Positions 25,101 through 34,479 of a stretch of DNA of 64,000 nt are shown here, piece after piece; position 1 is the stretch's first letter; each line of letters begins with the position of its first letter. This DNA comes from Croceimicrobium hydrocarbonivorans (GTDB taxonomy: Bacteria; Bacteroidota; Bacteroidia; Flavobacteriales; Schleiferiaceae): contig NZ_CP060139.1 in NCBI RefSeq assembly GCF_014524565.1, forward strand, positions 1,619,501 through 1,683,500. Direction: 5' to 3'. Below the pieces are notes generated by a model. It was not told where the DNA came from. It did not search any database and worked only from the letters and a program-made list of their open reading frames with translations. A program made the translations under genes and the position numbers.

Positions 25101-26999
25101 ATGAGCGATGCAATTACTCACGAATGCGGCATTGCGCTGGTTCGATTAAAGAAACCCATTTCCTACTACCACGAAAAGTACGGATCTGCACTCTATGGTG
25201 TAAACAAAATGTATGTGCTGATGGAAAAGCAGCACAACCGCGGACAAGATGGCGCCGGTATGGCGAACATCAAGCTAGATATGCCTCCCGGTAAACGTTA
25301 CATCAGCCGCTACCGTTCCATCGATAAAACCCCCATTCAAGACCTCTTTGAGCGCGTAAATCAGCGGATTTACAAGGGCCTCGAAGGTCAGGACGACCGA
25401 ATCCATGATGCCGAATGGCTCAAGCAGAACGTTCCCTTTATTGGCGAACTCTACCTCGGTCACCTGCGCTATGGCACCTATGGCGGTCAAAGCATCGAGA
25501 ACATCCACCCTTTCCTGCGTCAGAATAACTGGTTAACCCGAAACCTGATTTTGGCCGGAAACTTCAATATGACCAATGTGGATGAGCTCTTCGATAATCT
25601 GGTACAATTAGGTCAGCATCCCAAGGAAAAAGCGGATACCGTTACCATCCTGGAGAAAATCGGTCACTTTTTGGATGAGCAAAATGAAAAGCTCTACCGC
25701 AAATTCAAGAAACAAGGTCTTAGCAAAGCGGACATCAGTCCTAAAATTGCGGAAGAAATAGACATCCCTAAGATCCTTCGTAAAAGTGCGAAGCGCTGGG
25801 ATGGTGGCTATGCTATGGCTGGTTTATTTGGTCATGGCGATGCCTTTGTTTTGCGCGACCCCAATGGCATTCGCCCGGCTTTCTATTACGATGACGATGA
25901 AGTTTGCGTTGTAGCCAGCGAAAGACCGGTAATTCAAACCGCCTTTAATGTACCCTTTGCGGAGATTAAAGAAATTGAGCCTGGTCACGCTCTAGTGATT
26001 AAGAAATCAGGCGAAACCGAGATGCAGGAAATCCGTACTCCCGGCGAACGCACCGCCTGCTCTTTCGAGCGGATTTATTTCAGTCGGGGTAATGATGCCG
26101 ATATCTACCGCGAGCGTATTGAACTGGGACGCAGAGTTTGCCCAGCCATCCTCAATGAGGTAGATCACGATCTTAAACACACCGTATTCTCCTTTATTCC
26201 TAACACCGCCGAGATTAGTTTTTACGGGATGGTGAAGGGAATGGAAGATTACCTCAACCGCAGTAAGCGGGATAAGATTCTCAAATTCGAAGGGGATCTC
26301 GACAGCGAAAAACTGGAGTCCCTCCTTTCTATTCGCCCTCGGGTGGAAAAATCACTTTGGAAGGATGTAAAGATGCGCACCTTCATCACCCAAGATAACA
26401 GCCGTGATGAATTGGTAAGCCATGTTTATGATGTTACCTACGAAACCGTTCAGCCAGAGGACAATCTGGTGGTTATCGACGATAGTATTGTTCGTGGCAC
26501 TACCCTCAAGCAGAGTATTCTCAGTATCCTCGACCGCCTGGGTCCCAAGAAGATTATTGTGGTGAGCTCCGCGCCACAGATTCGCTACCCAGACTGCTAC
26601 GGTATTAATATGTCTTTATTGGAAGATTTCGCCGCCTTTAGAGCTGCCATTGAATTGCTCAAGGAAAGAGGCATGGAATCCATTATTGATGATACCTACC
26701 AAAAATGTTTGGCTCAAAAGGATTTACCCGATAATGAGGTGAAGAACTTTGTAAAGAACATTTATGCTCCTTTCGAAGCCCAGGAAATTTCCGATAAAAT
26801 GGCGGAAATGCTTACTCCGGAAGGCATGAAGGCCGAGGTGAAAATCATATTCCAAAGAATTGATGACCTACATGCCTCCGCCCCTAACAATACTGGCGAT
26901 TGGTACTTTACCGGTAATTTCCCCACTCCTGGTGGAATGCGCGTGGTAAACAAGGCTTTCTTAAACTTCTATGAAGGCAAGCGAGAAAGAGCGTATTAA
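25101..26999 (+). CDS. amidophosphoribosyltransferase-like class II glutamine amidotransferase (632 aa)
   Basis: The N-terminal Ntn-type glutaminase domain begins MSDAITHECGI, with Cys9 as the likely nucleophile after removal of eight residues. HNRGQDGAGM and LGHLRYGTYGG are family motifs. The C-terminal phosphoribosyltransferase domain has VVIDDSIVRGTTL, the PRPP loop, then IRYPDCYGI. PurF makes phosphoribosylamine from PRPP and glutamine, the first step of purine synthesis. At 632 residues it is over 100 longer than typical PurF, with extra charged segments around residues 165-215 and 365-430. This looks like the long Bacteroidota paralogue, so its exact substrate is less sure than its fold. 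Confidence 0.85.
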   Translation: MSDAITHECGIALVRLKKPISYYHEKYGSALYGVNKMYVLMEKQHNRGQDGAGMANIKLDMPPGKRYISRYRSIDKTPIQDLFERVNQRIYKGLEGQDDRIHDAEWLKQNVPFIGELYLGHLRYGTYGGQSIENIHPFLRQNNWLTRNLILAGNFNMTNVDELFDNLVQLGQHPKEKADTVTILEKIGHFLDEQNEKLYRKFKKQGLSKADISPKIAEEIDIPKILRKSAKRWDGGYAMAGLFGHGDAFVLRDPNGIRPAFYYDDDEVCVVASERPVIQTAFNVPFAEIKEIEPGHALVIKKSGETEMQEIRTPGERTACSFERIYFSRGNDADIYRERIELGRRVCPAILNEVDHDLKHTVFSFIPNTAEISFYGMVKGMEDYLNRSKRDKILKFEGDLDSEKLESLLSIRPRVEKSLWKDVKMRTFITQDNSRDELVSHVYDVTYETVQPEDNLVVIDDSIVRGTTLKQSILSILDRLGPKKIIVVSSAPQIRYPDCYGINMSLLEDFAAFRAAIELLKERGMESIIDDTYQKCLAQKDLPDNEVKNFVKNIYAPFEAQEISDKMAEMLTPEGMKAEVKIIFQRIDDLHASAPNNTGDWYFTGNFPTPGGMRVVNKAFLNFYEGKRERAY

Positions 27000-27082
27000 G
27001 TATTTATAATCACCTCATAATTAAGTGAATCAACTCTTAGTTTACTGAAATTTTTATTTTGGTTGGATAAAACCCAATCAAC

Positions 27083-28117
27083 ATGAAAATCTCAATAACC
27101 AACTTATTTAATCGACCTAAGATTTATATCTCACAAATTGATATTAGGGACTGGATTAGAAAAGGGCTGCTGCATTTATTGCTTGCATACATCTTGGTAA
27201 TTTTAGGATGGCTTATCCATTATAAATGGAAGGTTGAACCTTTAAAAGCGGACACTCAAGAAGAGGTAAAATTATCTGAAGCCGATTTTGAAAATCGAGA
27301 CTATCATATTTCCTTCTCGGCTTCACTAGCCGAAGACATAATCTTTTTTGGAATTGTAGGTGTTATTATTTTCATCCTTACCAAGAGAGATGGTTCTGAA
27401 TTAAGTCTAAAAGAAAGGATTAACAGAATACTTCTTACTAATAAAAATAACAACAGAAGTGCGAAGGATTATTTGTTTGATCAAATATCTCCCATCCTAG
27501 CCTATAACGAGAGTTCAGAAATTTCTGTTGAGTTAACGCAGTTGAAGCCTGATGAAAGCCTAATTAAAATATATGCTGACGTTAAGCATCGAATACTAAA
27601 TATGTGTTCAAATGATTCATTCATAATCCCTAAAAACACCATTGGTATAGAATCATCGTACTTAGTTGGCCTAGATTATGGTACGGTATATCACGCAAGC
27701 ATAAAAAATGAAAAACCATCAGTTGATGCTAGTGAAGACCAAATAATTATCGACTCTAAACCTGGTATACCTTTAAAAACTAAAATTTATGAGCATCCAA
27801 TCCGTCCTTTTACAATCAGTAAAAATGGAGCGGCGATTGCTCAAATGTCCTGGTCAATCTGGGAAAAACTAGATGGCAACAAGGATGATGATGGATTTTA
27901 CATTTCAAATAAGCGATTTACCAATAAAATAGACCTCACCGTAAGTAATAAAACCCCTCAAGACCTAAAGATCACCTTGGAACTTCGACATGCAAAATCT
28001 GGAAATCGAACGATTAAAACCATTGAACTAGCTTCGGAAAGAGAAAATGTACCCTTTCCGATTCATAAAAGATTAATACCCGAAGATGAAATCTGGTTAA
28101 AGTTCCAAACGGCATAA
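27083..28117 (+). CDS. hypothetical two-helix membrane protein
   Basis: The 344-residue product has membrane segments at about residues 30-48 (LLHLLLAYILVILGWLI) and 88-105 (IIFFGIVGVIIFILTK). About 230 soluble residues follow, probably cytosolic, with a beta-rich C-terminus (IDLTVSNKTPQDLKITLELR). No family is recognised. The gene is much more AT-rich than its housekeeping neighbours and stands alone with no operon partner, consistent with acquisition from elsewhere. Confidence 0.6.
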   Translation: MKISITNLFNRPKIYISQIDIRDWIRKGLLHLLLAYILVILGWLIHYKWKVEPLKADTQEEVKLSEADFENRDYHISFSASLAEDIIFFGIVGVIIFILTKRDGSELSLKERINRILLTNKNNNRSAKDYLFDQISPILAYNESSEISVELTQLKPDESLIKIYADVKHRILNMCSNDSFIIPKNTIGIESSYLVGLDYGTVYHASIKNEKPSVDASEDQIIIDSKPGIPLKTKIYEHPIRPFTISKNGAAIAQMSWSIWEKLDGNKDDDGFYISNKRFTNKIDLTVSNKTPQDLKITLELRHAKSGNRTIKTIELASERENVPFPIHKRLIPEDEIWLKFQTA

Positions 28118-28384
28118 ATCGCCTATTAACAAACAATTGAACATAAATTTCCACAAACTGCGTTTCACTTTAAAAGGCTTTTCCTTTCTTGCAATAGATT
28201 AAAATTCAAATTATGCTTAACAAAGGCGGCGGCGGTATCTAATTCCGCACTCTTTATTCCTAAAGTAATCTGGCACCATTTCAGATTGCCTAGATACATT
28301 CTACCAAAATATTGGTTGAAGGACTTCTTATCCCTTTTGTTTTAAAAACCATTGTATCAAAGCGTTTTTTCAGACCTTAGAAAG

Positions 28385-29128
28385 ATGAAAAAACGCTGGA
28401 TTCTCTTTCTCTTGATATTAGGTGCCTGTCAGCAAAACCCAGCATCAGAGGATGCTAATTTGGATGTTGATCAAGACAGCCTTGCCACCAAGAACCCCAA
28501 AAGCGGCAGCTTGCCGGCAATAGATACACTTAAGGGTTTCCAGGGAAAATCAGATTTAAAAGACAGCCTGGGAACTACCTATCTTGATTTTGGCTCCTTT
28601 GCCTTTATCCTCCAAGGTCGTTTTGAACAGCAAAAAGAAGGAGATAGCATTCAGCTTTATGAAGCACTAGGGCTCTATTTCTACCAAAAGAAATTTCGCC
28701 CTGAAATTCTGGATTCCGATCTAAGTTTAAAGCTCTATCTAAGCAAGCTTGAGCGCGTGATGCAGGTATTTCCTCATCCTGTAAATGACCCTACCGGCAA
28801 TTATTCCAAGTGGTTAAAGAGTCGACAAAGCTGGCAAGAATGGAGCCCCTACCAATATTTGAATATCGAAGAGCAGCCATTTCGCATGCCGCAATTTAAT
28901 GCCGGCAGCTATGAGGATCCACCAGCAAGAATCTTCGAAAAGCTGGCGCTACATGATACGCTAATTGAATATCCTGGAGAAATGGGTGGTACCACCGCTG
29001 AATTCCTTTATCTGGATAAACCCGCCAATTATTCCATCCCTCGAGCACGAATTAAAATTGAGGTCTATCGCAAGGGCATATTACTGAAGCACTATTTCCT
29101 CCTACTTCACTTTAGCTATGGTTGCTAG
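28385..29128 (+). CDS. hypothetical lipoprotein
   Basis: The 247-residue product starts at ATG 28385 (MKKRWILFLLILGAC), giving a clean lipobox LGAC. An upstream in-frame ATG at 28352 would add 11 residues before the signal peptide and is not favoured. The mature part starts with an Asp/Glu-rich linker. No family is recognised. It overlaps the next lipoprotein gene by 11 bp, so the two are probably translated together and may act as a pair in the periplasm. Confidence 0.65.
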   Translation: MKKRWILFLLILGACQQNPASEDANLDVDQDSLATKNPKSGSLPAIDTLKGFQGKSDLKDSLGTTYLDFGSFAFILQGRFEQQKEGDSIQLYEALGLYFYQKKFRPEILDSDLSLKLYLSKLERVMQVFPHPVNDPTGNYSKWLKSRQSWQEWSPYQYLNIEEQPFRMPQFNAGSYEDPPARIFEKLALHDTLIEYPGEMGGTTAEFLYLDKPANYSIPRARIKIEVYRKGILLKHYFLLLHFSYGC

Positions 29129-29597
29129 GCGCATTTCCATATTGCTGCTATTTTTCCTGGCCGCTTGCTCCTGGGAGTACCATCGCAGCCATATTAAGCT
29201 GCCTAGCTTAAGTCCGCAACCTGGCGAATACCACCAAGCGACAGATCGAATTTTCAGTGAAGATTCCATTGCCTGTGAACGAAGTCAATTTTTCATGCTA
29301 AAAGGTAATTGGCCTTATTCTTCTTCCTGCACCTGCGAAAACGATTGGCAAATTGATTCGGCCTTCCGTCGAAACGGCCAAGTCTTTTCAATCTCCAAGC
29401 GCCATTATATCCCCAGCCCCCATTACCTCTACGATAGCACTATCACCCTACTATACGATATCGATTTACGCCCTGTACAACGAACGATCTACATCAATCA
29501 AGTGGATACTAATTACCAATACTGGCAGTATTATGATAAATTCGGCCAGCCAGAAGCAACTAAATATCCTGTAATCTTTCAGCTCTTAAATGACTAA
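29118..29597 (+). CDS. hypothetical lipoprotein
   Basis: The 159-residue product has a signal peptide with lipobox LAAC (ISILLLFFLAAC). The mature domain is rich in Tyr and contains SSSCTCENDW. No family is recognised. Its start overlaps the preceding lipoprotein gene and its end overlaps the DUF3820 gene by 8 bp, so three genes form one tightly packed operon. Confidence 0.65.
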   Translation: MVARRISILLLFFLAACSWEYHRSHIKLPSLSPQPGEYHQATDRIFSEDSIACERSQFFMLKGNWPYSSSCTCENDWQIDSAFRRNGQVFSISKRHYIPSPHYLYDSTITLLYDIDLRPVQRTIYINQVDTNYQYWQYYDKFGQPEATKYPVIFQLLND

Positions 29598-29835
29598 TCA
29601 ACCACTGGGAGACCCTAAAGTCCTAATTGACATTGTGCGCACCGAAATGCCCTTTGGTAAATACCAGGGGCGTAAACTTTGTGATGTGCCCACCTACTAT
29701 CTGGAGTGGTTTTATGCCCAGGGTTGGCCCAAAGGTCGAATTGGAGTTCTACTGGAAACCCTTTTTGTAATCCGTACTGAAGGTCTGCATGAAATTCTGG
29801 ATGAACTAAAAAGACGCTACGGTCAAGATCGTTAA
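29590..29835 (+). CDS. DUF3820 family protein
   Basis: The 81-residue cytosolic protein shows the family pattern MPFGKYQGRKLCDVPTYYL then EWFYAQGWPKGRIG and IRTEGL. DUF3820 proteins are small and of unknown function; some are annotated as quorum-sensing-regulated virulence factors, which is not firm. The length is typical. It overlaps the preceding lipoprotein gene by 8 bp. Confidence 0.85.
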   Translation: MTNQPLGDPKVLIDIVRTEMPFGKYQGRKLCDVPTYYLEWFYAQGWPKGRIGVLLETLFVIRTEGLHEILDELKRRYGQDR

Positions 29836-29904
29836 GTTCTATGATCTGATTGCCACTCTACAGCTTTTCTCATTGAGTTTTTGCAGACTTTTGCGCTCAG
29901 AAAA

Positions 29905-30810
29905 ATGCGCGATCTCGATAAAATAAAAGCTCACCTTGCTCTGCTCGGAGTAGCCCTTATTTATGGGCTCAATTACTCCATTGCCAAAGATGTAATGCCT
30001 GAGTACTTGCAGCCGCGAGCTTTTATTCTATTACGCATTAGCGGAGCGGTTCTTCTCTTCTTTGCTTTTAGCATCGGCGGCAGCCATGAAAAAATTGATC
30101 GCAAGGACTGGCTGCGAATTATTGGTGCGGGTCTCTTTGGCGTAGCCACCAATCAATTGCTCTTTTTCGAAGGTCTTAATATTAGCAGCCCCATCAGTGC
30201 AGCGGTAATCATGACCACCAACCCAATTATGGTTTTGATCCTGGCCGCTATCTTCCTCAAGGCGCCCTTAACCTGGCCACGAATTCTGGGGATTGCTCTG
30301 GGTCTAAGTGGAGCACTCTATCTCATTAGCCAAGGCAAATCCCTCAATAATCTCTTCCAAAAAGGAGAATCGTTGGGTAATATTTTGGTGATGCTCAATG
30401 CTCTATCCTATGCAGCCTATCTGGTAGTGGTTAAACCCTTAATGCAGAAATACCGCCCCCTAACGGTTATCAAGTGGGTCTTTCTCGCTGGATGGTTTTT
30501 CGCCTTTCCCTTTGGGATTAGTCAGGTTCCGGCAATTGAATGGCTAAGCATTCCTGGCAAGATCTATTGGGAAATAGCTTTTGTAATTGTTGGCACCACC
30601 TTTCTGGCCTACCTCCTTAATATCTATGCCCTTAAGACCGTAAGCTCAACCACGGTTAGCTTCTATATCTACCTACAACCCCTTATTGCTACCGCCGCTG
30701 CAGTGCTGGTGGGAAGCGATCATCCGGAGACGCATATGCTCATTGCTGCCCTCCTGATATTCAGTGGTGTATATCTCGTATCCTTTTACAATCGCAAGCG
30801 GACACAATAA
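29905..30810 (+). CDS. EamA/DMT-family transporter
   Basis: The 301-residue protein has about ten membrane helices in two EamA repeats. The first opens with LLGVALIYGLNYSIAKDVMP, and the second contains NILVMLNALSYAAYLVVVKP. It belongs to the drug/metabolite transporter superfamily, which exports amino acids or other metabolites; the substrate is not predictable. The ATG at 29905 (MRDLDKIKAHL) is preferred over a TTG at 29881. A -7 box for the next gene lies just after its stop. Confidence 0.88.
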   Translation: MRDLDKIKAHLALLGVALIYGLNYSIAKDVMPEYLQPRAFILLRISGAVLLFFAFSIGGSHEKIDRKDWLRIIGAGLFGVATNQLLFFEGLNISSPISAAVIMTTNPIMVLILAAIFLKAPLTWPRILGIALGLSGALYLISQGKSLNNLFQKGESLGNILVMLNALSYAAYLVVVKPLMQKYRPLTVIKWVFLAGWFFAFPFGISQVPAIEWLSIPGKIYWEIAFVIVGTTFLAYLLNIYALKTVSSTTVSFYIYLQPLIATAAAVLVGSDHPETHMLIAALLIFSGVYLVSFYNRKRTQ

Positions 30811-30812
30811 CT

Positions 30813-30820
30813 TACCTTTG
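30813..30820 (+). promoter_or_regulatory. TACCTTTG -7 box before yicC-gmk-nadD
   Basis: The box matches TAnnTTTG, 6 bp before the ATG at 30827 with GCCGCC between. This indicates a near-leaderless transcript. Confidence 0.45.
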
Positions 30821-30826
30821 CCGCCT

Positions 30827-31696
30827 ATGACGCCTTTGTACAGTATGACCGGCTTTGGCAAAAAGGTTTTGCAATTGCCGGGAAAGAAGATTAGCATCGA
30901 GATGAAAAGCCTGAACAGCAAGCAGGCCGATATCAATTTGCGTTTGCCCTCTCTCTATCGGAGTAAGGAAGGTGATATTCGTCAATTAATCTCTGAATCT
31001 TTAATTCGGGGAAAAATTGATTGCAATATCAATGTTGAAGTTACCGGTATCGAAAGCGCTCCACGCATTAATATGGAGCTAGCGGAGGGCTATTTAAAGC
31101 AGCTCAAGCAATTAAGCGATGCTACCGGCACCAGTGGCGATCTTTTAGGATCTGTAATGCGATTGCCGGATGTTTTACAAAGTGCCCAAGATGAATTGGG
31201 CGATGAGGAATGGAAGATTTTAGAGCAAGGCCTCTTAGACACTCTTGAAGCCCTCAAAGAATTTAGAGCCAGTGAAGGCAGTCGCTTGGCCGAAGATCTT
31301 CAATTGCGTTTGCAAAACATTGAAGAGGCTCAGGCTAAAGTGGTTCCTCTGGAAGAAGAAAGACGTCAGCGCGTTAAGGATAAACTGATGCGTAGCCTTG
31401 AGCAATTAAAAAGCGATGTAGATCAGGAACGCTTTGAGCAGGAACTGATTTACTACCTCGAGAAATACGATATCACCGAAGAAAAAGTTCGCTTAAGCTC
31501 TCATATTCAATACTTCCGTGAATTGATAGAAGAAGGGAATATGGTAGGTAAAAAACTCGGCTTTGTGAGTCAAGAAATTGGCCGTGAGATTAACACCTTA
31601 GGCAGCAAGGCCAATCATGCGGAAATGCAGCGCCTCGTTGTGGAAATGAAAGACGAGCTGGAAAAAATAAAGGAGCAAGCCCTCAATATCCTCTAA
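30827..31696 (+). CDS. YicC family endoribonuclease-like protein
   Basis: The 289-residue protein starts MTPLYSMTGFGKK, the family hallmark, at ATG 30827; a longer frame from 30764 overlaps the upstream gene and is rejected. The N-terminal YicC domain is followed by a DUF1732 C-terminal part with LVVEMKDELEKIKEQ and LGSKANH. E. coli YicC takes part in RNA decay. It is followed by gmk after 10 bp, a very common pairing. Confidence 0.92.
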   Translation: MTPLYSMTGFGKKVLQLPGKKISIEMKSLNSKQADINLRLPSLYRSKEGDIRQLISESLIRGKIDCNINVEVTGIESAPRINMELAEGYLKQLKQLSDATGTSGDLLGSVMRLPDVLQSAQDELGDEEWKILEQGLLDTLEALKEFRASEGSRLAEDLQLRLQNIEEAQAKVVPLEEERRQRVKDKLMRSLEQLKSDVDQERFEQELIYYLEKYDITEEKVRLSSHIQYFRELIEEGNMVGKKLGFVSQEIGREINTLGSKANHAEMQRLVVEMKDELEKIKEQALNIL

Positions 31697-31706
31697 AAGG
31701 AAAAGC

Positions 31707-32282
31707 ATGTCCCGAAAGAACAAAATGATCATCTTCTCCGCTCCCTCCGGAGCCGGAAAAACTACCTTGGTACGCCATCTCCTGCAACAGCCAGAATTAG
31801 AACTGGCATTTAGTATTTCTGCTACCAGTCGGGCTGCCCGCGGAAAAGAGCAGCATGGAAAAGACTATTACTTTTTATCTAATGATGAGTTTAATAAAAA
31901 GGTAGAGGATGGCGCTTTTTTGGAATGGGAAGAGGTATATGCCGGTACTAAATATGGCACTCTTCGTTCCGAAATTGATCGTCTTTGGAAAGAGGGTAAA
32001 AATGTGATCTTCGATATTGATGTGGTGGGCGGTTTAAACCTGAAGAGTCTCTATGGTGATCAGGCCCTGGCCATTTTTGTGATGCCACCTAATGAGGAAG
32101 AACTTGAGCGTCGCCTAAGAAGTCGGGACACGGATAGCGATGATAAAATTCGTCAGCGTATGGCCAAGGCCCGTAAAGAAATTGGCCGCTCCGACCGCTT
32201 TGACCATATCCTTCTGAACAAAGATCTCGACACCGCAAAAACCGAAGCTTACCAATTGGTAAAACTGTTTTTAGGAAAATGA
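31707..32282 (+). CDS. gmk: guanylate kinase
   Basis: The 191-residue enzyme phosphorylates GMP to GDP with ATP. The P-loop APSGAGKTT is at residues 12-20. The GMP-binding region is seen in ATSRAARGKEQHGKDYYFL, and IDVVGG follows. The length is typical. It overlaps nadD by 4 bp (ATGA). Confidence 0.95.
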   Translation: MSRKNKMIIFSAPSGAGKTTLVRHLLQQPELELAFSISATSRAARGKEQHGKDYYFLSNDEFNKKVEDGAFLEWEEVYAGTKYGTLRSEIDRLWKEGKNVIFDIDVVGGLNLKSLYGDQALAIFVMPPNEEELERRLRSRDTDSDDKIRQRMAKARKEIGRSDRFDHILLNKDLDTAKTEAYQLVKLFLGK

Positions 32283-32860
32283 AGAAAAAAGTAGGACTGT
32301 ACTTCGGCACCTTCAATCCTATCCATGTGGGTCATTGCATTATTGCCCAATACATGTTGGAGTTTACCGACCTGGAAGAAGTTTGGTTTGTGGTTACGCC
32401 CCATAATCCTCATAAAAAGAAAAGTAGCTTACTCGATGATCGTCAGCGCCTGCACATGGTAAACTTGGCTATTGGTGATCATTATAAATTAAGAGTAAGC
32501 GATGTTGAATTCGGTTTACCGCAACCCTCTTACACCGCCAACACACTGGTACACTTAGAGGAAAACCATCCCGAGTTTAGCTTTCACCTCATTATGGGTG
32601 AAGACAATTTGGAAAGCTTCCCCCGCTGGCGCAATTTCGAGAGCATTCTCGAACAGCATGAACTTTATGTGTATCCGCGCATTGCGAGCGATGGTGGCGA
32701 ATTAGCCCATCATCCTAAAGTTCATATTACCAAATCACCCATTATTGAAATTGCTTCTACCGAAATTCGAGAAGCTATTAAGGAAGGAAAAGACGTGAGT
32801 TATATGCTTCCTCCGGCGGTTTGGAATTATATCGATCAAGAGCTTTTTTACCGCGACTAA
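32279..32860 (+). CDS. nadD: nicotinate-nucleotide adenylyltransferase
   Basis: The 193-residue enzyme adenylates nicotinate mononucleotide in NAD synthesis. The nucleotidyltransferase motif GTFNPIHVGH is at residues 10-19, and the second motif ends with STEIREAI. FPRWRNFE is also characteristic. It is coupled to gmk by an ATGA overlap. Confidence 0.95.
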   Translation: MKKKVGLYFGTFNPIHVGHCIIAQYMLEFTDLEEVWFVVTPHNPHKKKSSLLDDRQRLHMVNLAIGDHYKLRVSDVEFGLPQPSYTANTLVHLEENHPEFSFHLIMGEDNLESFPRWRNFESILEQHELYVYPRIASDGGELAHHPKVHITKSPIIEIASTEIREAIKEGKDVSYMLPPAVWNYIDQELFYRD

Positions 32861-32863
32861 AAA

Positions 32864-32907
32864 AATTTCCCGACCATTGTTTGAAACAATAGCCGGGAAA
32901 AATTTTG
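32864..32907. terminator. bidirectional terminator between nadD and the DinB gene
   Basis: TTTCCCG and CGGGAAA arms flank a second inner stem (ATTGTTT/AAACAAT). A-rich and T-rich tracts lie on both sides, so it can serve both convergent operons. Confidence 0.7.
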
Positions 32908-32997
32908 TGATGGGCCGGGTCCCTAGTGTTAATACGCCCTAACCATCAACTATCCTATTTCACTTCAAAAGTAGGGCGATGGTTTAGGCTTGCCTTG

Positions 32998-33546
32998 TCA
33001 GGCCTTGCGCAATTTTGCCAGATAGCGTTCTTTAACAATTCTTTGATGATGCTTATCATGACCTACTATGATATAAGCGATGGCCAATAATGAAACTTTA
33101 CCCGCTTCAATCTCACCTTTTGCCAGCCATTGATTCGCATTTAAGGATTCAAAGAAATCAAAAGTAGATTGCTTTAGATGCTGGTATTCATGCAATAAAC
33201 TAGCCCAAGATCGATCATTAGCGGCACTATTTTCTACATATGCATCATGGTCAAATCCGGGTAATACTTTGCTTTCTCCGCGAGCAATTGACATTGCCCG
33301 GTACACAAAGACCCGCTCCACATCGATAATGTGTTGCACTAATTCTTTAATCGTCCATTTACCAGCCTCGTAGCTATATTCTGATTCGCTTTCGCGGATG
33401 CCATGCCAAAACTCCAATCCATCTTGAATGGAATATTGATAGCTCTCTAAAAGTGGCTGATCATCTGTCGCCCAGGAGAAGTAGTTCTGGTAATAAGTCG
33501 GATAATCTCCTATTTGAGGACGATGATTAGGCACTATGGAATCCAT
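32998..33546 (-). CDS. DinB superfamily protein
   Basis: The 182-residue protein has the four-helix DinB_2 fold. Metal-site His residues are visible in IKELVQHIIDVERVF and near the C-terminus in VGHDKHHQRI. FDHDAYV is typical of the family. Members include thiol transferases and proteins of unknown role. Its start overlaps the end of menB by 13 bp, so it is co-transcribed with menB. Confidence 0.85.
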   Translation of the reverse strand: MDSIVPNHRPQIGDYPTYYQNYFSWATDDQPLLESYQYSIQDGLEFWHGIRESESEYSYEAGKWTIKELVQHIIDVERVFVYRAMSIARGESKVLPGFDHDAYVENSAANDRSWASLLHEYQHLKQSTFDFFESLNANQWLAKGEIEAGKVSLLAIAYIIVGHDKHHQRIVKERYLAKLRKA

Positions 33547-34376
33547 TTAATGTCTTTAAAGTCGGGTTTGCGCTTTTCTAAAAAGGCATTGCGACCTTCT
33601 TTCGCTTCGTCGGTCATATAAGCAAGGCGCGTGGCCTCTCCGGCAAATACTTGCTGTCCCACCATACCATCATCAGTAAGGTTAAATGCGAACTTCAACA
33701 TTTTGATCGAGGTGGGTGATTTCTCCAGAATCTCGCGGGCCCACTGATAAGCGGTATCTTCTAATTCCGCATGAGGGATGGAGGCATTTACCATGCCCAT
33801 AGCCACTGCATCATCTGCACTGTAATTACGGCCGAGGAAGAATATCTCACGAGCTTTCTTCTGCCCTACCATTTTCGCTAAATAGGCCGAACCATAGCCA
33901 CCGTCAAAGCTGGTAACATCGGCATCAGTTTGTTTGAAGATGGCGTGTTCCTTACTTGCTAAAGTGAGATCACAAACCACGTGCAAACTATGTCCGCCGC
34001 CAACGGCCCATCCTGGAACCACAGCAATTACCACTTTGGGCATAAAGCGAATTAAGCGTTGCACTTCGAGAATATTCAAACGTGGCATCCCGTCATCATC
34101 CACATAACCTTGATGGCCACGGGCATTTTGATCGCCACCACTACAGAAAGAATAAATACCATCCTTGGGAGAAGGGCCCTCAGCACTAAATAATACAACG
34201 CCAATAGAAGTATCCTCACGTGCATCCAAAAAAGCCTCATAGAGCTCCGCTACAGTTTTAGGGCGAAAAGCATTACGTACTTCGGGGCGATTAAAGGCGA
34301 TGCGTGCCACACCATCTCCTGATTTTTTATAGGTGATATCCTGGTATTCTTTTACGGTAGTCCAGTTTGCCGACAT
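33534..34376 (-). CDS. menB: 1,4-dihydroxy-2-naphthoyl-CoA synthase
   Basis: The 280-residue crotonase-fold enzyme closes the second ring in menaquinone synthesis. The oxyanion and active-site segments are seen in FCSGGDQNARG, PGWAVGGGHSLHVVCDL and TSFDGGYGSAYL, the latter diagnostic for MenB. The length fits. No other men gene is in the window. It overlaps the DinB gene downstream. Confidence 0.95.
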   Translation of the reverse strand: MSANWTTVKEYQDITYKKSGDGVARIAFNRPEVRNAFRPKTVAELYEAFLDAREDTSIGVVLFSAEGPSPKDGIYSFCSGGDQNARGHQGYVDDDGMPRLNILEVQRLIRFMPKVVIAVVPGWAVGGGHSLHVVCDLTLASKEHAIFKQTDADVTSFDGGYGSAYLAKMVGQKKAREIFFLGRNYSADDAVAMGMVNASIPHAELEDTAYQWAREILEKSPTSIKMLKFAFNLTDDGMVGQQVFAGEATRLAYMTDEAKEGRNAFLEKRKPDFKDIKWIP

Positions 34377-34391
34377 AAATCAAATTTTGAG

Positions 34392-34399
34392 CAAAGATA
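34392..34399 (-). promoter_or_regulatory. TATCTTTG -7 box of menB
   Basis: The box matches TAnnTTTG on the minus strand, 15 bp before the menB start. No clear -33 element is seen. Confidence 0.45.
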
Positions 34400-34426
34400 C
34401 ATCCTCCGAATGGTTATGCTCAGCCT

Positions 34427-34459
34427 GAAAAAGCCCTTCAGGAAAATCCCAAAGGGCTT
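34427..34459 (-). terminator. terminator of ssb
   Basis: On the minus strand, AAGCCCTT and AAGGGCTT form a perfect 8-bp stem with a 13-nt loop, followed by a short T-run. Confidence 0.7.
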
Positions 34460-34479
34460 CCACCTTTAATCCCAAAAGG

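Noticed and set aside
28118..28384. Possible small RNA or riboswitch before the lipoprotein gene
   Set aside because: AT-rich gap without a stable hairpin or known motif that I could recognise.
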